Notes: generated from the sequence alone by a model not told the origin. Shown: positions 37,401 through 47,590, counted from the stretch's first letter. The stretch: DNA of 64,000 nt from Liolophura sinensis (GCF_032854445.1 NC_088301.1:26208402-26272401); one strand, 5' to 3'. Translations and numbers: made by a program.

Positions 37401-37953
37401 ATTGTCTTCTACACATCAATGCACCACATCAAGTCATCCCGTTAGGTGCAAGCCCTTTGGTAAAATATCAAAAACTACATGTAACTCGTCCATTTTTAAG
37501 TAAAGTAAAGTAGGATTAGTAAATACCAAGAACAAATTCTTGCTTCTTTTACACCGCCGAAATCTATGGCTAAGAACAATTCAAGAGCATCAACGGAAGC
37601 TAGTGAGTTTATTTAGTCAGTTTCTTTTCTTTCTTTTTTGAAACGATACCTGAAGTATGTCCTACTGACGGTACCCGGCATAGTATCAAACGTGTTTTAC
37701 TCGGGTAAAATTATTATTATATAGTAGAAAATCAGACAACCACAATGAACAGACGGAATTAATGGTACTTGACTAAAACTGTCTTTTACGTACCAAATAA
37801 CCTGTGAATTTACGCTGTTATATTCCAAACTCTTATATGGTTGTTAGCTCAAATGCTCCACGTTTTCATGTAGTACGCAACACGCGGTCTTTTATTTACG
37901 GAAGGCCACTCAACGAATCAGTTAAAATGTCATTACACCTGATTGTAAGTCCC

Positions 37954-38222
37954 ATTGGTCGTTAAGTCGAGGGCGGAGCTTTAAACACGCCCCTAATTTT
38001 CGCGCCCTGTAGGCCGGTTTACCTACATTCTTGCGCGACAGAATGTAAAACCCTGCATGTAACGAAGAACTACTCCTAATTTCTGTCTTGACCGGTCATG
38101 TTTTGTGCTATTAATTGATTGGCTGGAGTATTTGCGTCTTATAATATCGTTATTGATCGCCAAAAGTTTTCACAACTAAGGTGTGTAAATGCGGCCTTGT
38201 AGGAAGGTCAAAGGGGCGGAGC
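37954..38222 (+). promoter_or_regulatory. Probable Myc promoter region
   Basis: It contains an inverted CCAAT box (ATTGG, 37954-37958) and a GC box GGGCGGAGC (37971-37979). A perfect E2F-like site TTTTCGCGCC follows (37997-38006), and a second GC box GGGGCGGAGC lies at 38213-38222. No TATA box stands at an obvious distance. The region lies just upstream of a good splice donor at 38355 and about 0.8 kb before the Myc start codon. Vertebrate MYC promoters also carry E2F and GC-box elements. The transcription start itself cannot be read from sequence. Confidence 0.45.
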
Positions 38223-38354
38223 GATATCAGTGAGTCGCCAGACTTGGGGTTTATGAAGCAAATGCTAGAGCTAATCGCGAAGTGATTCGGGTCGACTCGA
38301 TCGGAGCGAAGCCGTTGTGTCTCCAGCACACAGAAAAGTTATCACTTTGTCCAG
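38223..38354 (+). other. Probable untranslated first exon of Myc (5' end approximate)
   Basis: The sequence CAG|GTATGT gives a strong splice donor at 38354/38355. It pairs with the acceptor TTCTTATTTCAG ending at 38789, seven bases before the Myc ATG, and implies a 435-bp first intron. A non-coding exon 1 upstream of the ATG exon is the usual arrangement in Myc genes. The 5' boundary is a guess. If transcription starts upstream of 38253, the leader contains a 10-codon upstream open frame (38253-38285). Confidence 0.4.
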
Positions 38355-38796
38355 GTATGTACCGAATACGTACAGTAGTTCTTGGCCGATTACATCTTGT
38401 GATCTCTGGTTGTCTGAACTACTGTGTGTAACTGACAGTCGTGTACACGGGCTTGACAGGCAAGCCTGGCTTTTCACATGGGTTTAGTTCACCCGGCACC
38501 AATAGTCATGTTTCACCAGTTTTTTTTCTATCTCTTAAAGTCCAGGCGTCTCAAAATGATGTGGATATACTATTCTAGACATTTTCTTGGCCCTCAATTA
38601 TTTTGCTCTGTGGTATGTGTTTTAGAGCATTGTTGACAAGGCACAAACATGTTAGGTATGGAGCGAAACATAGGAATGTGTCAGAGTTTTAATTTAATCA
38701 GGCGTTACTTTATGACTGTAAAATGTTGAACATCTGGACATCGCTTTGGTTACTTAACCAGCTTCAATTTGTGTTCTTTCTTATTTCAGTTTAAAC

Positions 38797-39409
38797 ATGG
38801 CAACTTCAAGAAATCACTTGTTCCATCGGCCAGAGGAATGTGACTCTTTCCAGCCGTGTTTCTTCGAGCACGAGACGGATGAGGAGTTTTACGTCACTAG
38901 AGCTCCGATGCCGAACGAAGATATTTGGGATAAATTTGAACTGTTGCCGACCCCACCTCGATCGCCGAATCGAGAGGCCCTCGATGATCTTCCCTGTTCT
39001 CTGTTGGACAATGAAGCAGAAAGGTTACATCTACAACCTCTTATCAGCGAGGATTTGAAGGCTGAGCTAGCCCAGGATCTGCTGCCAGCATTCCCCAAAC
39101 CGTTAACCTTCCCTGAAACCCCACCCACTTTGACCGGTGCTAGTGGACTTAACTCTAAGCTGATACAGGACTGTATGTGGTCAGGACTCAGTGCACATCA
39201 TATAGATGGCGAGGCATGTGCTGAACAGAAAAAATCGGAGAAAATTGGAATTCCTGGATCTACAAATTGTGCCCCGAGAAAGCATTGTGTGTCAGAAAAT
39301 TCTGTGCCCGGCGACATATCAACGGAATGTGTGGATCCGGCAGCGGTTTTCCCCTACCCGATAAATATGACCCGGGAATATCTGGAAATTGATACTCCCT
39401 CAGATTCGG
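38797..39409 (+). CDS. Myc: Myc transcription factor, first coding exon (residues 1-205)
   Basis: Myc is a nuclear bHLH-leucine zipper factor that dimerises with Max and binds E-boxes to drive growth genes. This exon holds the transactivation half. MB0-like FQPCFFEHETDEEFY is at residues 18-32. Myc box I spans residues 43-59 with core KFELLPTPPRSP; T52 and S56 correspond to the GSK3/ERK-phosphorylated T58 and S62 of human MYC, the Fbw7 degron. Myc box II spans residues 121-133 (KLIQDCMWSGLSA) and is the docking site for TRRAP in vertebrates. The start is the first ATG after an acceptor ending at 38789. The donor CGG|GTAAGT at 39410 splits codon 205 after its first base (phase 1). The open frame runs on to 39468, but that is intron read-through. 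Identification is by direct motif match; vertebrate functions are transferred. Confidence 0.97.
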
Positions 39410-40073
39410 GTAAGTCTCGACCTAAAACAAGTATTAAAGGTAAATTCTACATAACTTATAATTCGTAAATGACATGGCGGTTTGTACATTTATAGACTTC
39501 ATGCTGAATGATATTGTCTTAATAACACTTCCTTCATCCAGTATGCCGGTTTCCGTCTCCCCACGTTTATGTTACCGGTGTCTGCGTGTGCAGACTGAAG
39601 GCCAGCGGTGTCATATGCCATATAATCTCTCGGCTCATTTTATTATATGTAGGCCAAATTTCACCATTCAGGACCGCCCTTGCGAAACGTGGTCAGGAAT
39701 GAACCCACGTGAGGGAGAAAATAGTACACGAGAGCAAGTGGCGGGAATTGGATTATTGATTGAACAAAATTTGGCAGCTTGCCACAACTGAGCAACCTTC
39801 GACAGACGGGACAGTAAATTGACAGTGTGGGAGACGATAGCTCTCGGGTTTTCGCCGAACTCCGGGACACACTTGCGGGCTTGTCAGACCTACAGTTCGG
39901 CAAGCTGATCCGTCGCTTCTCGAAAGTTTTCGTCCCTTGCCTGACTCGTTTGATGTATTTTCAGTATGCTAAGAAAAACATTTTTGCTGTTTGATTCATG
40001 TTATTTCAGGCTTAGTTCAGTTGTTAACCTTGATGTATTTATTAATCGATTTACCTCTGGATTTTACCTACAG
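39410..40073 (+). other. Myc intron between the coding exons
   Basis: 664 bp with GTAAGT at the donor and TTTTACCTACAG at the acceptor. It separates the transactivation part from the acidic and DNA-binding parts. Open frames inside it (for example 39474-39791) show no homology and are not needed to join the exons. Confidence 0.9.
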
Positions 40074-40825
40074 GTAACGAAGAAGACGAAGAGGAAGAAA
40101 TTGACGTGGTGAACGTGGAGAAGATACACAAAACACAGTTACCCACTAGGCGGAAAGCTGCACTTGTGTCTCGCGTGGCGGAGAAAGTGGTAAAAAAATC
40201 GGAACTTCAGGCTGCCAGCTTGTTGTTGCCTGCAGTGCATGCCTGTCACACATACAGCAAGCAGATTCCCGCAGGCAAGGGTTTCAGTAGCAGTCGCTCA
40301 GGCACAAGTTCTCCAGTGCATGGTCACAGTTCATATCTTAAGAGGACTTCAGTGTCACTGTCCATGCCAAATTCTCCACAATCTATTCGACCAACTGCTT
40401 CCAAAAAAATGAAACGGCACCTCACGACTCCAGCAGAACTCAAAAAAGTAGCTCAAAAACTGAAGGCCTGTGGCAATGGTCGTACCTACAAGACAGAGTA
40501 CAGCAGTTCGAGTAGCAGTTCGAGTAGCAGTTGTAGCAGTAGGCTAGGTTCAGACTCGGAAGGTGAGGGTTGTGGTAAGCGAACACAGCACAATGTTCTC
40601 GAAAGGAAACGAAGGAATGACTTGAAATACAGCTTCTTCAAATTAAGAGACACAGTTCCAGAGCTCATGCAACAGGAAAGGGCACCAAAAGTGGTTATAC
40701 TGAAAAAAGCCACAGACCACATTCATGAATTGACTACAAAGCAAAATCGCATGTTGACAGAATTGGAAAAACAGAGACAGCGAAATGAGCAGCTTAAACG
40801 AAAGCTGCAATTACTACAGTGTTGA
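40074..40825 (+). CDS. Myc: Myc transcription factor, last coding exon (residues 205-454, bHLH-zipper)
   Basis: The exon begins by completing the split Gly205 codon and runs into the acidic NEEDEEEEIDVVNVEK block (206-221), a Myc hallmark. A Ser-rich tract at about residues 350-362 is encoded by mixed AGC, AGT and TCG codons. The basic region starts near residue 373 (KRTQHNVLERKRRND), with the E-box-contacting H, E and R residues intact. Helix-loop-helix follows with the conserved APKVVILKKAT. The zipper has heptad positions L424, M431, Q438, L445 and L452, and the protein ends at residue 454. Total length is close to human c-MYC (439). The domain order, the intron position and the downstream TRIT1 gene all fit a single ancestral-type Myc. 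It is closer in layout to the vertebrate MYC genes as a group than to Max, Mxd or Mlx, which lack Myc boxes. Confidence 0.97.
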
Positions 40826-41086
40826 AAAGCTTTCTAGATTACCTGTCGTCGTGCCCATTGTGTTCATGTGATTATCATTGCGAAACGGAGAGGTGTGAAG
40901 CGGGCACAGTGTGAAACTTGCTTACCATTATTACCATGCCTTGCTACCCAGCTTACCACAAGTGGTAGGGGTTTTACCACTAAAAGGACTGACTGATTGT
41001 TTCATTATGTTGTGAACTCGTTTTGATTTTCATTTTTCAGAGGTATATATTTCCATTATTGAACAGAAGTGGTTGTTGTTAATGGT

Positions 41087-41087
<1 letters not shown>

Positions 41088-41129
<42 letters not shown>
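41088..41129. repeat. Poly-T run of 42
   Basis: An uninterrupted T homopolymer in the presumed Myc 3' UTR. It may vary in length between alleles or be affected by sequencing error. Confidence 0.95.
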
Positions 41130-41130
<1 letters not shown>

Positions 41131-42478
41131 TGCAATTTCATATATGCCGTACTTAGGTATTAGTGCTAACATAAACTGTATGGCACTTCGCTGCTCGCAT
41201 TGATTTAACTGGAACTCTTTATCATCAAGCATTTAAAAGTTTTTGGTTGTTTTCCCTTTTCTTGCTGTTAAAAGATTCATCTTTTTTACTAGTTTTAATG
41301 CATTTAAGAAACAGCTTACTTAACATTTTGAGTTTGCAAGAAGAATAGTTCTTGTGTAACATCTTACTTTTTTTTTTCTTATGACAAACAGTGGCTGTGA
41401 CTTTTAGAATAAGTACATTTCGGGTTTAGGTGAACCAAAGTTAGAAAAAAAGAAAAAACAAAGCTACCTGGTCTAGACTAAGAATTGAGCAATGTCACAG
41501 AGTGAAGTGTATGCAAGCTGTTGATGGCTTGAATGCGTCCTACTTACACTGTGAACCAATATAGACCAGGTTGGTAAATATTCATGTGCAGAAGCGATAA
41601 GACATGGTTCCCTTAACCAGAACTGGTGTGTAAGTATTAAATGTTTTAAAGATTTTCAAGATATGAAGTGTATATCTTTATTTTGTTGATTGATACATGT
41701 GAAAATTTATCAGGGATCAGGTTTGTAGATTTTATAGGCTGTGTTGAACTTGTTCTGTTTTGTTCATTTTACTTGGGGGGAAATTACTGATGACAAGTAA
41801 ATAGTTAATCATGTTGAAAAAATGTAAACAAATTAGAGTTATGACTGATTAGTTGTGACCTAGAAAGTACAGACTGTTATTAAGGTTGAGCTTTACCGAT
41901 GCAAAGAGAAGCTAAATTGATGGTAAGACTATGCTTTTCTCAATTATTCACTTTGCTGAGCATTTATTTTATCTATCATTATGATGGCATTTGTGTAAAA
42001 GTCTTCTTTCTCAGAGAGCACATTTTGTTGCTGGTTATACGAAAGTACGACTTCTTTCATGAGTCATATGAAACCATGTACTGTGTACATTTGATGTTCG
42101 TGTTGGAAAACCATTGTTGTATTTTGAATGGCTTGCTGTGAGCATGTAATTCCATTTTTGCCTCCTGTTGAGGGTCTGTTCCTGTGAGTGTACATATCTA
42201 TGCATTTATCACCATAACTGGCCTCTGACTACAGATGTTTTGGAAAGCACATCTGTACTAATAGAGCCAGACATTTTGACACCCGCTTTGACCTGGCTTT
42301 TCAAAGCCAAATTAGCTGTTCAATACACCCATTTATCATTTATTTTCAGTATCGTATTTATTATATAGATGTATGGGCTCTGTTAGGTTCCCCATAGCAA
42401 GTACTGCCAGTTTCTGTTGAACATATTAACATTATGTTGCGGTATATTCTTTCATATTTCAGATTTTTGATAGAAAAG

Positions 42479-42484
42479 AATAAA
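42479..42484 (+). terminator. Candidate Myc polyadenylation signal
   Basis: Canonical AATAAA, about 120 nt after an ATTTA cluster. It is followed by a T/G-rich stretch (TTTGGTAGTTGTGGTTTGTC) that could act as the downstream element. Confidence 0.45.
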
Positions 42485-42860
42485 ACATTGAAAAAAGAAT
42501 TCTTTAATATAACCTTTGGTAGTTGTGGTTTGTCCTTCATGGTCATTGGGTTGTCTTGTATATATGTGTGTTAAGATTAGTTGATAAAGAATAATTGAAT
42601 TTAACCGTTTAAGAAATGGCTGTTACATACATGCTTAAATATGGGGATGTTGGTGAAAATGCAGATGCTGAAATATGTGTGAAATACCATCACATGGATT
42701 CCCTCCCAAGTTCCACACTGGCGTTGACAATAAAATTTACTGGTACTGTAAAATTACAAACCTAAAATGTTCTTATCAAGTGTAGGATGTTACATGTAAA
42801 ACACTAACCAAAAAAAATAAGGGGAGATTTATCGTATACTGCTTTACAAAGAATAAACTT

Positions 42861-43796
42861 AAGTTCGCATTAGCATGACTTGCACATCAGAAATGCAAAA
42901 CCGGTAATCCCTCAAGGCTAGGGCTTGCACTCGGGACAAAGCTGTCAAAATTTGGCGGGAAATTACAGCATAGGAAAGGAATGTTTACTTGTCAGCTTCC
43001 AATCTCTCGGCATCATGCATATGTACTAGGAGAAAGCCCCGCCTCTCGACGACGTCAATCTGCGTGTATGAGCTGCTTTCGGGCATTCACACTTGTTCTG
43101 ACAGACGTGATGTACGGTTGACGTAAGAAGGGAAAAAAGGGGGGATGAGAAATAACTTGGCTAAGTTGGCGGACATCCACAATCGCCGTCCTTGTATAAG
43201 CTTCGAGACTTTCTGATCCAAGAATAGACAATTGGGTCGTGAGTGGACCCTTGAGTTCATTCCACCCTACTTTCCAACCTTTTGACGTACTATATAATGA
43301 TACTAGCATGAAATACTTACGGGTGGGTTGAAAGTCATCACTGACAATGCTTCAAACGATTGTTACATATCTCGATTGTGGGAATTACAAATTGGGTCAA
43401 GATCGTATCAAGGGAACGTTCTATGGACGTAGACGGCGTGAGAAGACGAGAGCAGGCCATTCGACCTATTTATAAATGACTTGCCCTTTTCTGTGCAACT
43501 TTTATACATGCAGGCATGAGAAGTTACCGTACATATTGTCAAGAATTACATATTCTCTCAGAATTAATTTGAATTCATTTGCAACTATGCGCAAAGACAA
43601 ACGACAAATTTGATTTATGAACTTGAAATAAAACAATGCACGTGCACGTAATATTAACCCAAAGGTAATAAATTATATACTTACCATAGTATGCAAGATT
43701 ACCAAGATAGCGGTTCAGCCGACTATCTCTACCGGGCTATATATTATGGATAAGACTATAGGGCACGCTTTGTTCTTCGAATCCGTCGGCTTTCGA
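42861..43796. other. Spacer between Myc and TRIT1, first part
   Basis: A minus-strand frame of 84 codons (43055-43309) has no recognisable product. Nothing else can be supported. Confidence 0.35.
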
Positions 43797-43857
43797 CCAA
43801 TGACGTCGCACGCTCGATTCCAACTCTCGCTGGTTAATTTGACTGCGGCTTTAAAAA
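43797..43857 (+). promoter_or_regulatory. Promoter-like patch: CCAAT, CRE and TTTAAAA
   Basis: CCAAT (43797-43801) overlaps TGACGTC (43801-43807), a CRE half-plus-core. A TATA-like CTTTAAAAAG follows at 43849-43858, about 45 bp further on. About 70 bp beyond that, a headless SINE family A copy begins. No gene is recognised downstream before TRIT1. It could start a non-coding RNA, serve as an upstream TRIT1 promoter, or be chance. Confidence 0.3.
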
Positions 43858-43926
43858 GTGAGCCTCGTAGTTTTGTCAAGTAGCCAGTGAAGAGCAGTAA
43901 GCCTGCATCCTATAAACCTATACGGG

Positions 43927-44038
43927 TGCAGCAACCTGCGGATGGTCGCGGGTTTCCTCCACCATTAATGCTGGCCGCCGTCGTATTAGTGAAATATTCT
44001 GGAGCACGTTGTAATACACCAATCAAATTAATAAATAT
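43927..44038 (+). mobile_element. SINE family A, body and tail
   Basis: GCAGCAACCTGCGGATGGTC, then CACCATTAATGCTGGCCGCC, GTCGTATTAGTGAAATATTC and AATACACCAATCAAATTAAT. The tRNA-like head is absent, as in the copies at 20582 and 34850. Confidence 0.8.
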
Positions 44039-45027
44039 AAATCTATACATGGCACGCCCTATTTGCATATATGACTGTACAAGGAGTAAAACATTAAACA
44101 CGTCAAATGTGTACCGTATATGAACAAATAAGTACAAATGCGCAATATACATAGCCCTGACATTCAGAAAAACCACGGCGCACTGAACTCAAACTCGATC
44201 TCCTTATACGTGAATGATCCATAGCAAAATATAAGATGCCAATCCTGATTGTGGCCACTGTGTGTACATGTCATAGTTCAAGTGAAACCATTCATGTTAA
44301 CATGGAACTGCATCTAGGTCTAAATTATCTTCTGAGCGTGAATCATATGAGCTTTTGCACTCATATCCCAGCGTGAGTTCGAATCCATGAAATAGCACTC
44401 TCTCGGAGTGGAGGTAAAATAATCGGGTTCTAGTTTTTGATTGGTGGAACTATATGCATATGATTTATCCTGTATCTATGTATATGGGCATTACATGTGT
44501 CGATCGTATACTCTATATAGGCCCTACAATTAAAGAAGCTATGCGTGAGTTACTGCGTTGTGAAAGAGACTAGTACTGTATGTAAATGTGCCTGCAGCAC
44601 ACATCTTCCTATTTACATGAACAGTTAATATGGCTCAGTAAATCAAGGAGGATAATGTCGAAAATCGCTAGCTTAATTAAATAACGGGGGTAAAATGTTG
44701 AGTTGTATCTATACAACTCATAAAGCGCCAAAAATCTCCACGTATCTCCACGTAAAAAACAAAACATGAGCGCAGACAAGCCAGGGAAGTGTAAGATTGC
44801 GCATATACACGTATATATAAAAAAAAATGTGGGCAAAACTGTCATTCAGACGTGTGCATACTATTTCTAGCAGGCTTACAACAATTACTTTATATGCAGG
44901 CCTGTATGCCAGACATACATATAGAAATGGTATTTTGCACATTATATTCACTTTCCTCTTCATACCTATACATACGTACTGATACGTATATACAAATTGC
45001 GATCATAGTTGCCATCATTTTTTCTGG
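44039..45027. other. Spacer between Myc and TRIT1, middle part
   Basis: No gene seen. A tRNA-derived remnant may lie near 44345-44400 (B-box-like GAGTTCGAATCC). Short open frames only. Confidence 0.35.
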
Positions 45028-45348
45028 AGCGGTAGATCCAGGGTCAATCCTGGGTCGAGTTACACATAAGGCCTTAAAAGAGAAAGTTGTAACTCCCTCG
45101 CTTGGCGTTCAGCATGAAGGGGATAGTGCAACGACTGGTTGACCCGTATCAGTATAATGGCTCGGGCGGGGCAGCTTACATGCCTTTGGTGAGGCGTCTC
45201 AGTGAAGCACAATTAGATAAAAGAGATGTGGAAATCCATCCTGCAACAAGGAGGCACATGACATGCACTCTAAGGATTCCTTCGTCATCATATGACTGAA
45301 AAATTGTTAAGTACGACGTTAAACCCCAAAAACTCACCCACTCACTCC
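45028..45348 (+). mobile_element. SINE family C, nearly full length
   Basis: GGAGCGGTAGATCCAGGGTC onward matches 48428-48751 with few gaps, through GGGGATAGTGCAACGACTGG, TTGACCCGTATCAGTATAAT, GATGTGGAAATCCATCCTGC and ACGACGTTAAACCCC. Only the first 35-40 bp of the tRNA-like head are missing. A frame through the body (45102-45299) also appears in the copy at 48515-48706, but is repeat-derived. Confidence 0.88.
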
Positions 45349-46199
45349 CATCATTTTCGACTTCAAATCTTAGAGAGAGAGTGAGAGAGAGTGAACCAGT
45401 CTGACATGCAGAATTGTGAGGTAATAGTTTCCTGTATGTGGTTGTTCACTTTCAAATTTCAAAGTGTTTAGCTATTGGATATGCTCAGTCGAGCTTGCTG
45501 GGTGAGCGTTTAGATTTGATCAGACCATCAGAGCAAAAAGTCTGTAGAAGATGTTTATCCTATAGCATATATGATTATTTGTGTATAGAGAATCAAAGAT
45601 GTCAGTTCCATGTCTGCATTTTTAGCTTGCCTTCGTCTGTAGGGAATACATTTATTTTCCTTTCTGTTATTTTTATATTTATAGATCTGTTTTTTTTTTT
45701 GTTTGGTTTTTTTTTTTTTTTAAATTTGTTCTCAGCCAGTTGTATGCATTGTCGGCCTACTCTGCATTGTCGTTTTATTAGTAAACGCCTACGTATGTAT
45801 CCTAAGATAATATACAGAGCCAGTGCGTGGCGAATGTTTAAGTCCCATATTGAGACACATCCATTCATTACTCTCATCCGTAAGGTTAATTTGTGACACA
45901 GCATTTCACAACATTTCGTTCCCAGTCTAAACAATTCAGGTGTCTGGAACATAGACCTGTCAAAATATAGTCGCGTCACAATCTTTGAACTCTAAAGTTC
46001 TCTTAGTGGGCAACACAGACTCTGAATAAATCTGAATAAATAATGACGTTGACAGAAAAATAATCAAGGTGGAAGAATACCACATCAAACGAGGCATGAA
46101 TATGCGAATACAAACAGAACCTCATTTGCTCCGAAAGGATTTCCGTATTATATATGTGTCATACTGATAGTCCCCATTTTACACGTACCCGTCTCAAAC
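45349..46199. other. Spacer immediately upstream of TRIT1
   Basis: GA-rich short repeats near 45372-45394 and T-rich tracts near 45688-45721. The TRIT1 start codon at 46200 presumably has its promoter here, but I see no TATA or clear initiator. An ORF at 45438-45896 (152 codons) has no recognisable product and includes poly-F from T runs. Confidence 0.35.
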
Positions 46200-46343
46200 A
46201 TGATGGCAGCTATCAAGCAGTCTGTCACGCGGTCTCTGCCTGTCGTGGTAGTTTTGGGTTCGACAGGCACCGGGAAATCTAAATTGGCCATCCAGATAGC
46301 AAAGACATTCAATGGGGAGATCATAAGTGCCGATTCTATGCAG
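46200..46343 (+). CDS. TRIT1: tRNA isopentenyltransferase TRIT1, exon 1 (residues 1-48)
   Basis: TRIT1/MiaA-family enzymes transfer the dimethylallyl group of DMAPP to N6 of A37 in tRNAs reading UNN codons, in cytosol and mitochondria. This exon encodes the nucleotide-binding start of the fold. The P-loop GSTGTGKS is at residues 20-27. [10 protein letters not shown] (39-48) follows, with the conserved Asp45 used in catalysis by the family. The first 14 residues, [14 protein letters not shown], are basic with no acidic residues, so a short mitochondrial presequence is possible. Two tandem ATGs (46200, 46203) are available. The donor CAG|GTATTG at 46344 leaves the frame in phase 0. The open frame continues to 46505, but that part is intron. 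Confidence 0.92.
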
Positions 46344-47590
46344 GTATTGGTCACAGTATGTCACACTTCTGAAAAGGAAACTTTCATCCTCTCAGCGAAA
46401 ACTGGCGCCCTCCCAATGATATCGCGTGCAGTCTGTGGTGCTGTCGCAAGCCTACAGAGCTTGTTAGTCTTCTTTTTTTTCGGTGTTAAATTTTTTTTCT
46501 TTTAGAAAGGCAGTCCAGACAATGTTGAGACCATTTTTAGACCATTCATTATCTTGACAACCCTTCCTCTCTTGTCAGGTTGTGACAGTAGGTCCCAGGG
46601 TCAAAAATCATGACAGCCAAGATTTCTCGGCTGTAGTCGGGCAGTAATTTTGGCAGTTGTTCATGCTGTGTGATACGGGTATAGCTCTGTACGGCTGTGC
46701 CTATTACGTATACGTACACAGCCCTGTCTTGTTCCATAAGCTTATCTTGAACACATCTGTATTTCCTTGCTGGCTTCAGTACACTAATGCGGTTGGAGTC
46801 GGAATTCATGCAGTTTCCACAATAGTTTTTCATTCTTATGTAAGTTTACTAGTGGTGACACGTGGGAACACCTACCTGGAATTGATAGCTGAGACGATTG
46901 TGACTACAGACAGACAAATTGTTTGGTGCCCTGCAGTAGTATACTGAAACCAGCAAGGGAGGTACAGAGGTGTTCAGGGTAAGCTAATGGAACAAGACAG
47001 GGCTCTGATAGTATACATGATCACAGCATCACAGAGCTATATGGGTATAGCCTAACGAATTAAATGTTGTATACGGGAACAATCGTTAACAAACACAGGT
47101 TCATTCCCCAAAACCCTTTGTATTTTCCTAACCTCTAACCTCATTACCTACCGGTCAGTTTCACAATTAAATTGAGCATAACAGAAGCCAGCACTGGTCC
47201 AAAAACATTTCATTGGCCAGGCCAACTGAGAAAGTCTACTTAGGTAGCAGACATTATGGAGGTTCAAAGTCTGTAGGATTTCGAGTTTCTGGCAAGGTGT
47301 AGCTGTGTTTTCGTCTTTCTCACAAGTAGCACATTTTATAACATACTTCTATCCTTCAATGGGCTCCGTGGATTCCAATGGGGCCTCCTGAGAAATGGCG
47401 GCCTTGTCATTTCTTAATTTTCCTGACAATCATTTCAATATTTACAAAAAGTTATCGCCTTCAGGTACTTAGTGTACTTACAATAAGGATGCTTTTTTAC
47501 CTATATGATACATGTAGCCAAAATGTGGGGGTATTTGGGACAGCCCCATTCTAAGTGAAATGTGTTTACTTTCACTGATGTTGTTACCAG
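46344..47590 (+). other. TRIT1 intron 1, 1247 bp
   Basis: Bounded by GTATTG and TGTTGTTACCAG. It contains T-rich tracts and a long imperfect inverted repeat (46678-47049), described separately. No coding exon is recognised in it. Confidence 0.85.
46678..47049. repeat. Long inverted repeat inside TRIT1 intron 1
   Basis: The left arm (46678-46782) and right arm (46942-47049) are imperfect reverse complements of about 105 bp around a 160-bp spacer. The inner parts match best: CCCTGTCTTGTTCCA in the left arm faces TGGAACAAGACAGGG in the right, and TTGCTGG.TTCAGTA faces TACTGAAACCAGCAA. Outer parts share AGCTCTGT blocks. In the TRIT1 pre-mRNA this would fold into a long hairpin. Origin unknown: a fold-back element, a MITE pair or an inverted duplication. 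Confidence 0.75.

Larger units (their letters stand above)
40826..42500 (+). other. Myc 3' UTR (end approximate)
   Basis: A long AT-rich stretch follows the Myc stop codon, without recognisable coding sequence. It contains an uninterrupted T42 run (41088-41129). Three ATTTA pentamers lie within 30 nt (42331, 42338, 42356), typical of unstable growth-gene mRNAs. An AATAAA at 42479-42484 is the best polyadenylation signal; alternatives are at 42729 and 42852. Open frames at 41899-42141 and elsewhere look like chance AT-rich frames. The actual cleavage site is unknown. Confidence 0.55.

Noticed and set aside
38271-38477. 68-codon minus-strand frame over the Myc exon 1 region
   Set aside because: It overlaps the presumed 5' UTR and donor site, with no similarity to a known protein.
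39474-39791. 105-codon frame in the Myc intron as a possible alternative exon
   Set aside because: It has no recognisable similarity and is not needed; the flanking exons join in frame with strong splice sites.
41899-42141. 80-codon frame downstream of Myc
   Set aside because: AT-rich, hydrophobic by base composition, no homology, and located in the presumed 3' UTR.
45102-45299. 65-codon frame with a very similar 63-codon frame at 48515-48706
   Set aside because: The similarity comes from two copies of the same SINE (family C), not from a gene family.
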